A DNA stretch of 20,773 bases from Lawsonibacter sp. (lineage in GTDB: Bacteria > Bacillota > Clostridia > Oscillospirales > Oscillospiraceae), in the NCBI GenBank assembly GCA_022798155.1, contig JAAWLY010000014.1:1-20773 (forward strand), written 5' to 3'. Each line of letters begins with the position of its first letter. Position 1 is the first letter of the stretch. Positions 1 through 7,184 of the stretch are shown here, piece by piece. Below the pieces are notes generated by a model. That model saw nothing but the letters and a program-made list of their open reading frames with translations, was not told the DNA's origin and did no database searches. A program made the position numbers and the translations under genes.

Positions 1-462
1 GGACAGCCGGCCCATGAGGACGATGTTCACCGCCTTGCTGCTCCCGGCCTCCTCGGCCAGCTTGAGGCAGTCCAGGGCGTCCACCTTGGCCCCGGCGGCC
101 TTCATCTTCTCCACCAGGTTCTCCGGGTAGCTGGCCGCGCCGGTGATGACGGGCATGGGGTCGATCTGCTGGGTGGAGGTGACGATCTGACCATCGGGCT
201 TTAAGTAGCTCAGCCACCGGGCGGCCTCCAGCAGCTCGAAGGAGACGATGTAGTCCGCCTCCCCCTTGTCGATGACGGGGGAGTTCACCTTATCGCCGTA
301 GCGGACATAGGTGACCACGGAGCCGCCCCGCTGGGACATGCCGTGGACCTCAGACACCTTCACGTCATAGCCCTGCTCCATGAGAAGGTGGCCCAGCAGC
401 TTGGAGGCCAGCAGGGACCCCTGTCCCCCCACGCCGACGATCATAATATTTTTGGTTTCCAT
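1..462 (-). CDS. iorB: Indolepyruvate:ferredoxin oxidoreductase beta subunit (partial, C-terminus off the left edge)
   Basis: The 154 visible residues are the N-terminal part of IorB, the small subunit that with IorA interconverts arylpyruvates (indole-, phenyl-, hydroxyphenylpyruvate) and aryl-acetyl-CoA, CO2 and reduced ferredoxin in the cytoplasm. The protein begins METKNIMIVGVGGQGS, with the glycine-rich GVGGQG turn typical of 2-oxoacid oxidoreductase gamma-type domains. The EVHGMSQRGGSV motif follows at about residues 39-50. The ATG lies 3 bases after the iorA stop, and its AAGGAGG ribosome binding site sits inside the last iorA codons, so the two are translationally coupled. The reading frame is intact to the window edge. 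Assignment is firm because of the motifs and the iorA neighbour; the substrate among aromatic 2-oxoacids cannot be read from sequence. Confidence 0.93.
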   Translation of the reverse strand, partial: METKNIMIVGVGGQGSLLASKLLGHLLMEQGYDVKVSEVHGMSQRGGSVVTYVRYGDKVNSPVIDKGEADYIVSFELLEAARWLSYLKPDGQIVTSTQQIDPMPVITGAASYPENLVEKMKAAGAKVDALDCLKLAEEAGSSKAVNIVLMGRLS

Positions 463-465
463 CTC

Positions 466-2208
466 TCAGCCCTCCTTTTTGGTGCTCTGGAACGCCTGCA
501 CAGGGCACAGCTGCTCACACACGCCGCAGCCCACGCACTGGGTGCTGTCCACGCGGGCTTTGCCCTCCTTGATGGAGATGGCGGGGCAGCCGATTTTCAT
601 GCAGCTGCGGCAGCCCACGCACTTGACCACATCCACCTTCAGCGGCGCCTCGTGCTTGACATACTTCAACAGGGCGCAGGGCCGGCGGCTGATGATGACG
701 GAGGGCTCGTCCGCGGCCAGCTCCTCTTTAATGGCCGCGTCGCAGGCCTTCAAATCGTAGGGGTCCACCACCCGCACCCGGTTGAAGCCCATGGCCCTGC
801 ACAGGGCCTCCAGGTCGATCTTGCCGGCAGGGTCGCCCTTGATGTTGTAGCCGGTGGTGGGGTTTTGCTGGTGGCCTGTCATGCCGGTGATGGAGTTGTC
901 CAGGATGATAACGGTAGAGTTGGACTGGTTGTAAGCGATGTTGGCAAGGCCGGTCATGCCGGAGTGCATAAAGGTGGAGTCGCCGATGACAGCCACGGAC
1001 TTGCCTTCGGACTCAGCGCCCCGGGCCTTGTTGAAGCCGTGAAGGGTGGAGACAGAGGCCCCCATACACAGCGTCATCTCCATGGCGGACAGGGGGGCGA
1101 CGGCGCCCAGGGTGTAGCAGCCGATGTCTCCCAGGACGGTGACCTTGTTCTTGCTCAGGGTGTAGAACAGTCCCCGATGGGGGCAGCCGGCGCACATGAC
1201 GGGGGGCCGGGGCGGGATGGGGTCATCGATGATTTTGCCGGTATGTACCCTGCCGCCCAGCTTTTCGGCCACCAGATTCTGGGAGAACTCCCCCTCCATA
1301 GGCAACACATCTTTGCCGGAGACGGCAAGGCCCAAGGCTTTACAGTGGTTCTCAATGATGGGATCCAGCTCTTCTACCACCACAAGCTTTTCTACTTTAC
1401 TGGCAAAGTCCTGGATGAGCTTCACGGGCAGGGGGTTGGCCATACCCAGCTTGAGAACGGAGACGGAGTCGCCAAAGACTTCCTTCACATACTGGTAAGA
1501 GGTGGAAGCGGTGATGATGCCCACCTTGGTGCCCCCCATCTCCACCCGGTTGATGGGAGCGGTCTCGGCCCACTGCTGGAGCTTGCGGGTACGCTCCTCC
1601 ACAAGGGGGTGGCGGCGGATGGCGTTGCCGGGCATCATCACGTACTTGGCGATGTTTTTCTCATAGGCTTTTGCCTCGGGCTGCGTCCGGGGGGAGGTCT
1701 CCACCAGGGACTGGGAGTGGGCCACCCGGGTACACATTTTCAGCAGCACCGGGGTGTCGAACTGCTCGGACAGCTCGTAGGCCAGCTTGGCAAACTCCAG
1801 GGCCTCGGCGGAGTCGGAGGGCTCCAGCATGGGCACCTTGGCGGCGATGGCGTGGTGGCGGGAGTCCTGCTCGTTCTGGGAGGAGTGCATCCCCGCGTCG
1901 TCGGCCACGCCGATGACCATGCCGGCGTTGACCCCGGTGTAGCTCATGGTGTACAGAGGGTCGGCGGCCACGTTCAGGCCCACGTGCTTCATGGCGCAGA
2001 AGGAGCGCTTGCCCGCCAGACAGGCCCCGAAAGCGGTCTCCATGGCCACCTTCTCGTTGGGGGCCCATTCGCAGTAAATTTCAGGGAATTTCACGGCCTC
2101 TTCGGTGATCTCGGTGCTGGGGGTTCCAGGGTAGCTGGAGACCACGCAGCACCCCGCCTCATACAGTCCCCGGGCAGCGGCGGCATTGCCCAACATCAGT
2201 TGTTTCAT
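466..2208 (-). CDS. iorA: Indolepyruvate:ferredoxin oxidoreductase alpha subunit
   Basis: This 580-residue protein is the large, thiamine-diphosphate and iron-sulfur subunit of the IorAB arylpyruvate oxidoreductase. The N-terminus (MKQLMLGNAAAARGLYEAG) is the pyrimidine-binding domain. A GDS...N thiamine-binding motif (VIGDSTFMHSGMTG...ILDN) lies near residues 410-440. Two ferredoxin-type 4Fe-4S motifs close the protein: Cys530, 533, 536, 541 and Cys558, 561, 564, 568. Length is near the usual 580-620 residues. It starts 16 bases after the upstream yerC stop with a GAGG-type site, and iorB follows after 3 bases, so yerC-iorA-iorB is one operon. A T-box leader and a second possible promoter lie upstream. 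Known family members oxidise aromatic 2-oxoacids during amino-acid breakdown, but the reverse reductive carboxylation is established in some anaerobes; the leader suggests the latter here (inference). Confidence 0.95.
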   Translation of the reverse strand: MKQLMLGNAAAARGLYEAGCCVVSSYPGTPSTEITEEAVKFPEIYCEWAPNEKVAMETAFGACLAGKRSFCAMKHVGLNVAADPLYTMSYTGVNAGMVIGVADDAGMHSSQNEQDSRHHAIAAKVPMLEPSDSAEALEFAKLAYELSEQFDTPVLLKMCTRVAHSQSLVETSPRTQPEAKAYEKNIAKYVMMPGNAIRRHPLVEERTRKLQQWAETAPINRVEMGGTKVGIITASTSYQYVKEVFGDSVSVLKLGMANPLPVKLIQDFASKVEKLVVVEELDPIIENHCKALGLAVSGKDVLPMEGEFSQNLVAEKLGGRVHTGKIIDDPIPPRPPVMCAGCPHRGLFYTLSKNKVTVLGDIGCYTLGAVAPLSAMEMTLCMGASVSTLHGFNKARGAESEGKSVAVIGDSTFMHSGMTGLANIAYNQSNSTVIILDNSITGMTGHQQNPTTGYNIKGDPAGKIDLEALCRAMGFNRVRVVDPYDLKACDAAIKEELAADEPSVIISRRPCALLKYVKHEAPLKVDVVKCVGCRSCMKIGCPAISIKEGKARVDSTQCVGCGVCEQLCPVQAFQSTKKEG

Positions 2209-2224
2209 CCTGTTTTCCTCGCAA

Positions 2225-2542
2225 TCATTCGTTGTTTTCTACTTTTTCGTGCAGCCCCTCCCGGGCGATGACCTCCTGCATCACGCCGCCCGCGCCGTTG
2301 TCCAGCATGGAACGCCGGACCCGGCTGATGGTGGCGCTGGAGGCGCCGGTTTTCTCCAGAATATCCAGATAGACCAGCCCCTGCTGGAGATACACCGCCA
2401 CGTCGAACCGCTGCTCTAAGGAGCGCAGCTCGGTGGGGGTGCACAGGTCGTCGAAAAACCGGCAGCATTCGTCCAGATCCTTCAGCTTGAGAATTGTCTC
2501 ATACAGCGCCATACTGCGCTCCCGCTTTTCCGCTTTTGCCAT
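2225..2542 (-). CDS. yerC: YerC/YecD-type TrpR-like DNA-binding protein
   Basis: This 105-residue protein belongs to the TrpR-related YerC/YecD family of Firmicutes. The helical core around FFDDLCTPTELRSLEQRFDV and the helix-turn-helix GASSATISRVRRSM are the family hallmarks. The start is the ATG at 2542, not the in-frame GTG three codons earlier, because the AAAAGGAG ribosome binding site overlaps that GTG and is 8 bases from the ATG. It is the first gene of the unit and is followed 16 bases later by iorA. TrpR itself senses tryptophan, but the ligand of YerC proteins is not established to my knowledge. A regulator of aromatic metabolism is attractive given iorAB next door, but that is inference from context only. 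Confidence 0.85.
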   Translation of the reverse strand: MAKAEKRERSMALYETILKLKDLDECCRFFDDLCTPTELRSLEQRFDVAVYLQQGLVYLDILEKTGASSATISRVRRSMLDNGAGGVMQEVIAREGLHEKVENNE

Positions 2543-2592
2543 GGTGAACACTCCTTTTCAAGTTAGTTCCTACGGGGAATTTACTTGTTTAA

Positions 2593-2621
2593 AGTGTAGC
2601 ACACGAAAGCGAAAAGGTAAA
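2593..2621 (-). promoter_or_regulatory. Possible second promoter in front of yerC-iorAB
   Basis: On the minus strand a TTTACC -35-like hexamer (2616-2621) and a TACACT -10-like hexamer (2593-2598) are separated by 17 bases, about 50 bases upstream of the yerC start and downstream of the T-box terminator. If active, it would give T-box-independent expression of yerC-iorAB. Both hexamers match consensus at only four to five positions. Confidence 0.4.
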
Positions 2622-2666
2622 GGCCAAAGCGGCAATTTTACCTGACAGTTTTTTGAAAAAGGGTAC

Positions 2667-2701
2667 AAAAAAGCCTCTGGCGTCGTTTGACCAACCAGAG
2701 G
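2667..2701 (-). terminator. T-box intrinsic terminator
   Basis: On the minus strand CCTCTGG (2695-2701) pairs with CCAGAGG (2674-2680), with a small inner GTC/GAC stem, and is followed by C and a run of six T (2667-2672). It lies just after the T-box sequence and is the alternative to the antiterminator fold. Confidence 0.9.
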
Positions 2702-2950
2702 ACGAGAGCTTGAGCTTCCCGCGGTACCACCTCAATTTGCCGCTTTCTCACGAAAACAGCCTCATGGAGCATCCGGCAATGCCCCGCCTCTGTAACGGGA
2801 GGACCCGTTCCGCTCTACTTGGCCGAAGCCGTTCCTCGGACAGCTCAGGAGATGAAATTTCAAACGCACAGCTATGCCCCTCGCACCAACCGGGAACTCT
2901 CTGAACAGCTGGACCTGCGGTCTACTTTGTCTCCGTCTATGCCTTTGTTG
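2667..2950 (-). promoter_or_regulatory. T-box leader (tRNA-sensing riboswitch), probable Phe specifier
   Basis: The minus strand carries a full T-box leader of about 280 bases. The AG-bulge motif AGAGAG is at 2897-2902, followed by the GGTTGGTG Stem I loop motif. The specifier region reads GAAATTTCATCTCCTGAG, giving UUC (2854-2856) followed by A, the usual purine. The T-box itself, GGTGGTACCGCGG, is at 2719-2731, and the run ending in the intrinsic terminator is at 2667-2701. The UGGU at 2726-2729 that pairs with the uncharged tRNA end implies discriminator base A, as in tRNA-Phe. T-box leaders read through when the cognate tRNA is uncharged. The downstream genes are yerC-iorA-iorB. The T-box call is firm; the Phe assignment rests on manual alignment of the specifier loop. 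Confidence 0.93.
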
Positions 2951-2956
2951 GTTCGC

Positions 2957-2985
2957 ATTATACAGGAAGGGAGGCGGCTTGTCAA
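2957..2985 (-). promoter_or_regulatory. Consensus promoter of the T-box leader
   Basis: On the minus strand TTGACA (2980-2985) and TATAAT (2957-2962) are spaced by exactly 17 bases. Both hexamers are perfect. Transcription should start near 2950, at the beginning of the T-box RNA. Confidence 0.92.
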
Positions 2986-3302
2986 GGGGGGATTTTTTGT
3001 AAAGGCACGCCCGGTCACATCAAAGGAATAAAATCGCCCAGTGTTTTTCGTGATGCAATAATGGCAGAGATGGATGCTTTTGAAGAAGCCCGTATAAAAA
3101 AGCAAGCTTCTGAAATGGCCGCCGCAAATATGGCTCGTTTGAAAAATGTCAAAACGCCCAAACGACGGATCTTTCGTCCCCATGCTTCCCCGATTTTTCT
3201 TGAAATACATCCAGGATTCCTGCGAAAAATTGTGTTTGCCTGGCGGCGAAATCCCTCGTCGCTGAGCATGTTTCCATTTTTCAAACAGCGCCTAGATAAT
3301 AT
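2986..3302. other. Non-coding or decayed stretch between two transcription units
   Basis: This 317-base region is visibly richer in A and T than its flanks. It holds no gene I can support. A plus-strand frame is open from before 3001 through about 3160 and reads protein-like (for example DAIMAEMDAFEEARIKKQAS at 3052-3111), but it has no ribosome binding site and no recognised family, and its upstream part would run into the T-box promoter. It may be a remnant of a lost gene. Confidence 0.4.
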
Positions 3303-3330
3303 AAAACCCCTTCCGCTTGGAAGGGGTTTT
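3303..3330 (-). terminator. Intrinsic terminator of the prfB operon
   Basis: A perfect 12-base-pair hairpin (AAAACCCCTTCC, 3303-3314, with GGAAGGGGTTTT, 3319-3330) has a 4-base loop. It lies 9 bases after the end of the GTPase-NYN gene. The T/A tails on both sides mean it could also work in the other direction. Confidence 0.9.
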
Positions 3331-3339
3331 ATGCTCAGG

Positions 3340-5973
3340 CTATTCCTTTTGTATAATTTTCGCGGTGTGTTTCAGTTTCCTGTCCCCGATATTCCGTCGG
3401 TTCAGCTTGGTAACCAGGGCGGAGATTTCCCCCTGGGCCTGCTCGATCTCCGCTTTAAAGGCCCGGGCGGACAGCCGCAAAGCCCCGTGGCCCAAAATAA
3501 TCATCTGCTCCAGGCCGTCGGAGGTGGCCACCCGCACCCGGTGGTTTTTCCCCAGGTCGTAGGTGGCCTTTTCGATATAGGCGTCGGCTGTCTCGGCCTC
3601 CTTGGTGTACACCACGTAGATGTTGTTCTTCTTGTCCACCGACCCGGGGTTGCCCTTCACCTTATAGGCGTCGAACACCAGGATGACCACGCACTGGCGG
3701 AGGCCCTGGTAGTTGGACAGGATGTCCTCCAGCGCCCCACGGGCGGCGGACACGTCCTGCCGGGCCAGAGCGGTAAGCTCGTCCCAGGCGAAGATGATGT
3801 TGTACCCGTCCACGAGGAGGTACTCCGGTCCGGTTTTCTGCTCCCGGATGGTGTACTTGCCCTCGTCCAGGCTGGTGCGGGCGGGCTTTTTGGCGGGCTG
3901 GAAGGCGGCGTCCCCCCGCTCCACCTTGCCGTAGGTCCGCTCAAAGACGGCCAGCAGCTCCTTGTCCTGCTCCAGGCTGCCCCCCCGGTACTGCCGCTGT
4001 CCCCCGGCGGGGGAGGCGGGCTCAGAGGCGGGGGCCTCCATCCCCAGCCGCAGGCCGCTGTCTACGTGCATATGCTCCCGCACCTCATACCACTTGACCG
4101 TCACCCCCGCCCCGTGGGAGCAGAAGACGGAGTCGGGGGAGTTGTCCACATCCCGCTCCGGATCGTAGCCCAATCGGGCGACAATCTCCTCCTGATTGCC
4201 GCAGGGCTCGTACCCCCGGAGGGTACAGGACAGCCGGCCCCGGCCCCGGGTATAGGCGGTGACCTCTTTCCAGTAGTCCCGCAGGCCGGCCACAGGGGCG
4301 TGGCCCGTCAGCAGGGAAAACTCCCCCTCCTGCTCTGGACCCTCCACGCTGCCCCCCATGGTCTGCAAGTCGTTCATGGCCCGGCCCACGCAGTCCGGGG
4401 GGAGCTCCAGAGAGAAATCGTAATGAGGCTCGAGAAGGATGTTCTCCGCCTGCATCAGCCCCTGGCGCACTGCCCGGTAGGTGGCCTGGCGGAAGTCGCC
4501 CCCCTCGGTGTGCTTCACATGGGCCCGGCCCGCCGCCAGGGTGATTTTCATATCAGTAATGGGCGAGCCGGTGAGCACTCCCCGGTGCCGCTTTTCCATC
4601 AGGTGGGTGAAGATCAGCCGCTGCCAGTTCAGGTCCAGCTGGTCGGTGGGACAGGCGGAGGCAATACGCAGCCCGCTGCCCCGGGGGCCGGGCTCCAGCA
4701 GGAGGTGGACCTCGGCGTAGTGCCGCAGGGGCTCGAAGTGGCCCACCCCCTCCACAGGGGCGGCGATGGTCTCTCGATAGACGATGTTCCCCGTCCCGAA
4801 AGACACCTCCACCCCAAACCGCGCCTGAATCAGCCGGGTGAGCACCTCCAGCTGGACCTCTCCCATGAGCTGGAGGTGGATTTCTCCCAGCGCCTCGTTC
4901 CACACTACCCGCAGTTGGGGGTCCTCCTCCTCCAGCTGGCGGAGGTGTTTCAACATGACGTGGACGTCGCAGGCGGGGGGCAAGACCACCTGGTAGTTCA
5001 GCACCGGCTCCAGCTCGGGCTCTTGGGTGGGGGACTCCGCCCCGAAAACATCTCCCGGCCGGGTACGGGTCAACCCGGTGAGGGCGCACACCGTCCCGGC
5101 GGGGGCCTCGTCCACCGTCTGAAATTTGGCGCCCGAGTAGATCCGAATCTGGTTGATCTTCTCCTCCCCCAGCAGGGTGCGTACCCTGAGAGAGCCGCCG
5201 GTGACCTTTAGATAGGTGAGCCGGTCATTTCCATCCCGGGCGATCTTAAACACCCGGGCAGCAAAGCCTGTGGGATAGTTTGGGACGGGAGCGTACTGAG
5301 CCAGACCCTCCAGCAGCGCCTCCACCCCCTCCAGCTTCAGCGCCGAGCCGAAGAAGCAGGGGAAGACCTGCCGCCGGGCGATGAGGGAGGCCGCGTCCGC
5401 CGCCGTCACCACGCCCCCATCCAGGTATTTTTCCATCAGTCCCTCGTCGCAGGAGGCCAAGTCCTCCTGGAGGGGCTCCAGTCCGCCGGAAAAGTCCAGG
5501 CAGCCGCCGTCAAATTTGTTCCGGAGCTGAACCAGAAGGGCGTCCCGGTCAGCGCCGGCCAGGTCCATTTTGTTGACAAACAGGAAGGTGGGAATCCTGT
5601 GCCGCTCCAGCAGTTTCCACAGGGTGCGGGTGTGGCTCTGGACGCCGTCTGTACCGCTGATGACCAGGACGGCGCAGTCTAGTACAGACAGCGTGCGCTC
5701 CATCTCGGCGGAGAAGTCCACATGTCCCGGCGTGTCCAGCAGGGTGAAGGAGGTATCGCCCCAGGAGAACTCCGCCTGCTTGGAGAAAATGGTGATGCCC
5801 CGCTCCCGCTCCTGCTCATCGGTGTCCAGAAAGGCGTCCCGGTGGTCCACCCGGCCCAGACGGCGCACCGCGCCGCTGAGATACAGCAGGCTTTCAGACA
5901 AGGTGGTCTTTCCCGCGTCCACATGGGCCAGCAGGCCCATACAAAGATGCTTCACTGGCTGACCGGCACTCAT
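3340..5973 (-). CDS. TetM/EF-G-like ribosomal GTPase fused to a C-terminal YacP/Rae1-type NYN ribonuclease domain
   Basis: This 877-residue protein joins two modules. Residues 1 to about 690 form a translation-factor GTPase of the TetM/EF-G class. The P-loop AHVDAGKTT is at 16-24, the switch I RERGIT at 56-61, DTPGHVD at 80-86 and NKMD at 134-137; the EF-G-like domains II-V follow. From about 717 to 845 comes an NYN (PIN-like) domain: LLVDGYN with Asp722, VFDA with Asp768, ETADAYIE with Asp797 and Glu801, and TSD with Asp819. These are the acidic residues expected in YacP/Rae1, which in Bacillus subtilis cuts mRNA in the ribosomal A site. The start codon overlaps the prfB stop (ATGA), so the two genes are translationally coupled. 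TetM proteins are about 640 residues, so the nuclease domain is an addition. It may be annotated as tetracycline resistance, but a translation or mRNA quality-control role is as likely. Confidence 0.9.
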   Translation of the reverse strand: MSAGQPVKHLCMGLLAHVDAGKTTLSESLLYLSGAVRRLGRVDHRDAFLDTDEQERERGITIFSKQAEFSWGDTSFTLLDTPGHVDFSAEMERTLSVLDCAVLVISGTDGVQSHTRTLWKLLERHRIPTFLFVNKMDLAGADRDALLVQLRNKFDGGCLDFSGGLEPLQEDLASCDEGLMEKYLDGGVVTAADAASLIARRQVFPCFFGSALKLEGVEALLEGLAQYAPVPNYPTGFAARVFKIARDGNDRLTYLKVTGGSLRVRTLLGEEKINQIRIYSGAKFQTVDEAPAGTVCALTGLTRTRPGDVFGAESPTQEPELEPVLNYQVVLPPACDVHVMLKHLRQLEEEDPQLRVVWNEALGEIHLQLMGEVQLEVLTRLIQARFGVEVSFGTGNIVYRETIAAPVEGVGHFEPLRHYAEVHLLLEPGPRGSGLRIASACPTDQLDLNWQRLIFTHLMEKRHRGVLTGSPITDMKITLAAGRAHVKHTEGGDFRQATYRAVRQGLMQAENILLEPHYDFSLELPPDCVGRAMNDLQTMGGSVEGPEQEGEFSLLTGHAPVAGLRDYWKEVTAYTRGRGRLSCTLRGYEPCGNQEEIVARLGYDPERDVDNSPDSVFCSHGAGVTVKWYEVREHMHVDSGLRLGMEAPASEPASPAGGQRQYRGGSLEQDKELLAVFERTYGKVERGDAAFQPAKKPARTSLDEGKYTIREQKTGPEYLLVDGYNIIFAWDELTALARQDVSAARGALEDILSNYQGLRQCVVILVFDAYKVKGNPGSVDKKNNIYVVYTKEAETADAYIEKATYDLGKNHRVRVATSDGLEQMIILGHGALRLSARAFKAEIEQAQGEISALVTKLNRRNIGDRKLKHTAKIIQKE

Positions 5974-7091
5974 TTCGTCGCCCAGTTCCCCGTGGCCTCC
6001 GCTGTAAGATAGGCATTGACAAAGCCGTCCAGATCGCCGTCCATAACGGAGCTGATGTTGCTGGTTTCAAAGGCGGTGCGGTTGTCCTTTACCATCTGGT
6101 AAGGCATGAACACATAGGACCTGATCTGGCTGCCCCACTCAATTTTCAGCTGGACGCCCTTCAAATCGGAAATTTTCTCCGATTTTTCCTGCATCTGCAG
6201 CTCCACCAGCTTGGCCCGGAGCATCTTCATACAGTTGTCCTTGTTCTGGAACTGGGAGCGCTCCTGCTGGCTGGCTACCACCACCCCGGTGGGCTTGTGG
6301 ATCAGCCGGACGGCGGAGGAGGTCTTGTTTACATGCTGGCCGCCGGCCCCGCTGGCCCGGTAGACCTGCATCTCGATGTCCTCGGGGCGAATCTCAATCT
6401 CCACGTCCTCGGGCAGGTCGGGCATCACCTCCACTGAGGCGAAAGAGGTCTGCCGCCGGGCGTTGGCGTCGAAGGGGGACACCCGCACCAGCCGGTGGAC
6501 GCCGTGCTCCCCCCGGAGGTAACCGTAGGCGTTGACCCCCTCGATCATGATGGTGGCCGACTTGATGCCCGCCTCGTCCCCCTCCTGGTAGTCCATAATC
6601 TGATAGGTGAAGCCGTGGCGCTCGGTCCAGCGGGTGTACATCCGGTAGAGCATCTGGGCCCAGTCCTGGGCCTCGGTGCCACCGGCGCCGGGGTGGATGG
6701 TGAGGATCACGTTGGAGCGGTCATATTCCCCGGTGAGCAGGGTCTCCAGTCGGGCGGTCTCCATGTTGGCCTCCAGCCGGGAAAAACCCTCCTCCAGCTC
6801 GGGGAGCAGGCTGTCGTCCTCAAACTCGTTGCCCATCTCGCACAGGGCCATCAGGTCGTCCCATTGCCCCTGGCGCTTGTTCTGGCTGTCCACCTTGTCC
6901 TGAAGGTTTTTGATGCGCTGCTGCACCTTTTGGGCCTTGGCCAGATTGTCCCAGAAGCCGTCGGCGGCGGACTCGGCCTGGAGCATGTCCAGCTCACGCT
7001 CGGCCCCCTCCAGGTCCAGGGCCTGGGCCAGCTCCTTCAGGGCTGGGGCCAAGTTGTTCAGTTTCACTTTATACTCGTCAAATTGGAGCAT
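5970..7091 (-). CDS. prfB: Peptide chain release factor 2
   Basis: This 373-residue protein is RF2, which ends translation at UGA and UAA. The codon-recognition tripeptide SPF is at 205-207, which marks RF2 rather than RF1. The catalytic GGQ is at 250-252 within SGAGGQHVNKTSSAVRL. Length matches the family. Many bacteria make RF2 through a +1 frameshift at an internal UGA near codon 26; here codons 25-26 are CTG GAC and the frame is open, so that autoregulation is absent. The start at 7091 has only a weak ribosome binding site (GGAAAGCG, or GGGAAACAG nearer the ATG). A good promoter lies about 35 bases upstream. The stop overlaps the start of the GTPase-NYN gene by ATGA. Confidence 0.97.
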   Translation of the reverse strand: MLQFDEYKVKLNNLAPALKELAQALDLEGAERELDMLQAESAADGFWDNLAKAQKVQQRIKNLQDKVDSQNKRQGQWDDLMALCEMGNEFEDDSLLPELEEGFSRLEANMETARLETLLTGEYDRSNVILTIHPGAGGTEAQDWAQMLYRMYTRWTERHGFTYQIMDYQEGDEAGIKSATIMIEGVNAYGYLRGEHGVHRLVRVSPFDANARRQTSFASVEVMPDLPEDVEIEIRPEDIEMQVYRASGAGGQHVNKTSSAVRLIHKPTGVVVASQQERSQFQNKDNCMKMLRAKLVELQMQEKSEKISDLKGVQLKIEWGSQIRSYVFMPYQMVKDNRTAFETSNISSVMDGDLDGFVNAYLTAEATGNWATK

Positions 7092-7126
7092 CTGTTTCCC
7101 ACGCTTTCCTGTAAATTCACCCTCAG

Positions 7127-7155
7127 ATTATATATGAGCGGGAGTAAAATGTAAA
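7127..7155 (-). promoter_or_regulatory. Promoter of prfB and the GTPase-NYN gene
   Basis: On the minus strand TTTACA (7150-7155) and TATAAT (7127-7132) are separated by 17 bases. This is the only good promoter upstream of prfB and places the transcript start about 30 bases before the ATG. Confidence 0.8.
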
Positions 7156-7184
7156 GGGAAAGCTGGGAAAATTCTCCCCCTGTG

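Noticed and set aside
343..2271. A 642-codon open frame on the plus strand opposite iorA
   Set aside because: It is an antisense shadow of a GC-rich gene: the minus-strand product has complete IorA motifs, and the plus-strand translation is a low-complexity His/Gly/Leu-rich sequence with no family resemblance.
2693..2969. Plus-strand hairpins and short frames in 2653-3031
   Set aside because: They are the complement of the T-box leader on the minus strand; no plus-strand ribosome binding site or protein family supports a gene.
3061..5211. A 716-codon open frame on the plus strand opposite the GTPase-NYN gene
   Set aside because: Beyond about 3340 it is antisense to the clear GTPase-nuclease gene and is rich in Pro/Gly/His/Leu without motifs. 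It also runs through the operon terminator at 3303-3330.
3340..5973. Simple call as a tetracycline resistance gene (tetM/tetO/tetW)
   Set aside because: The GTPase part is related, but the protein is more than 200 residues longer, carries a nuclease domain and sits in an operon with prfB in matching GC content, with no sign of a mobile resistance element.
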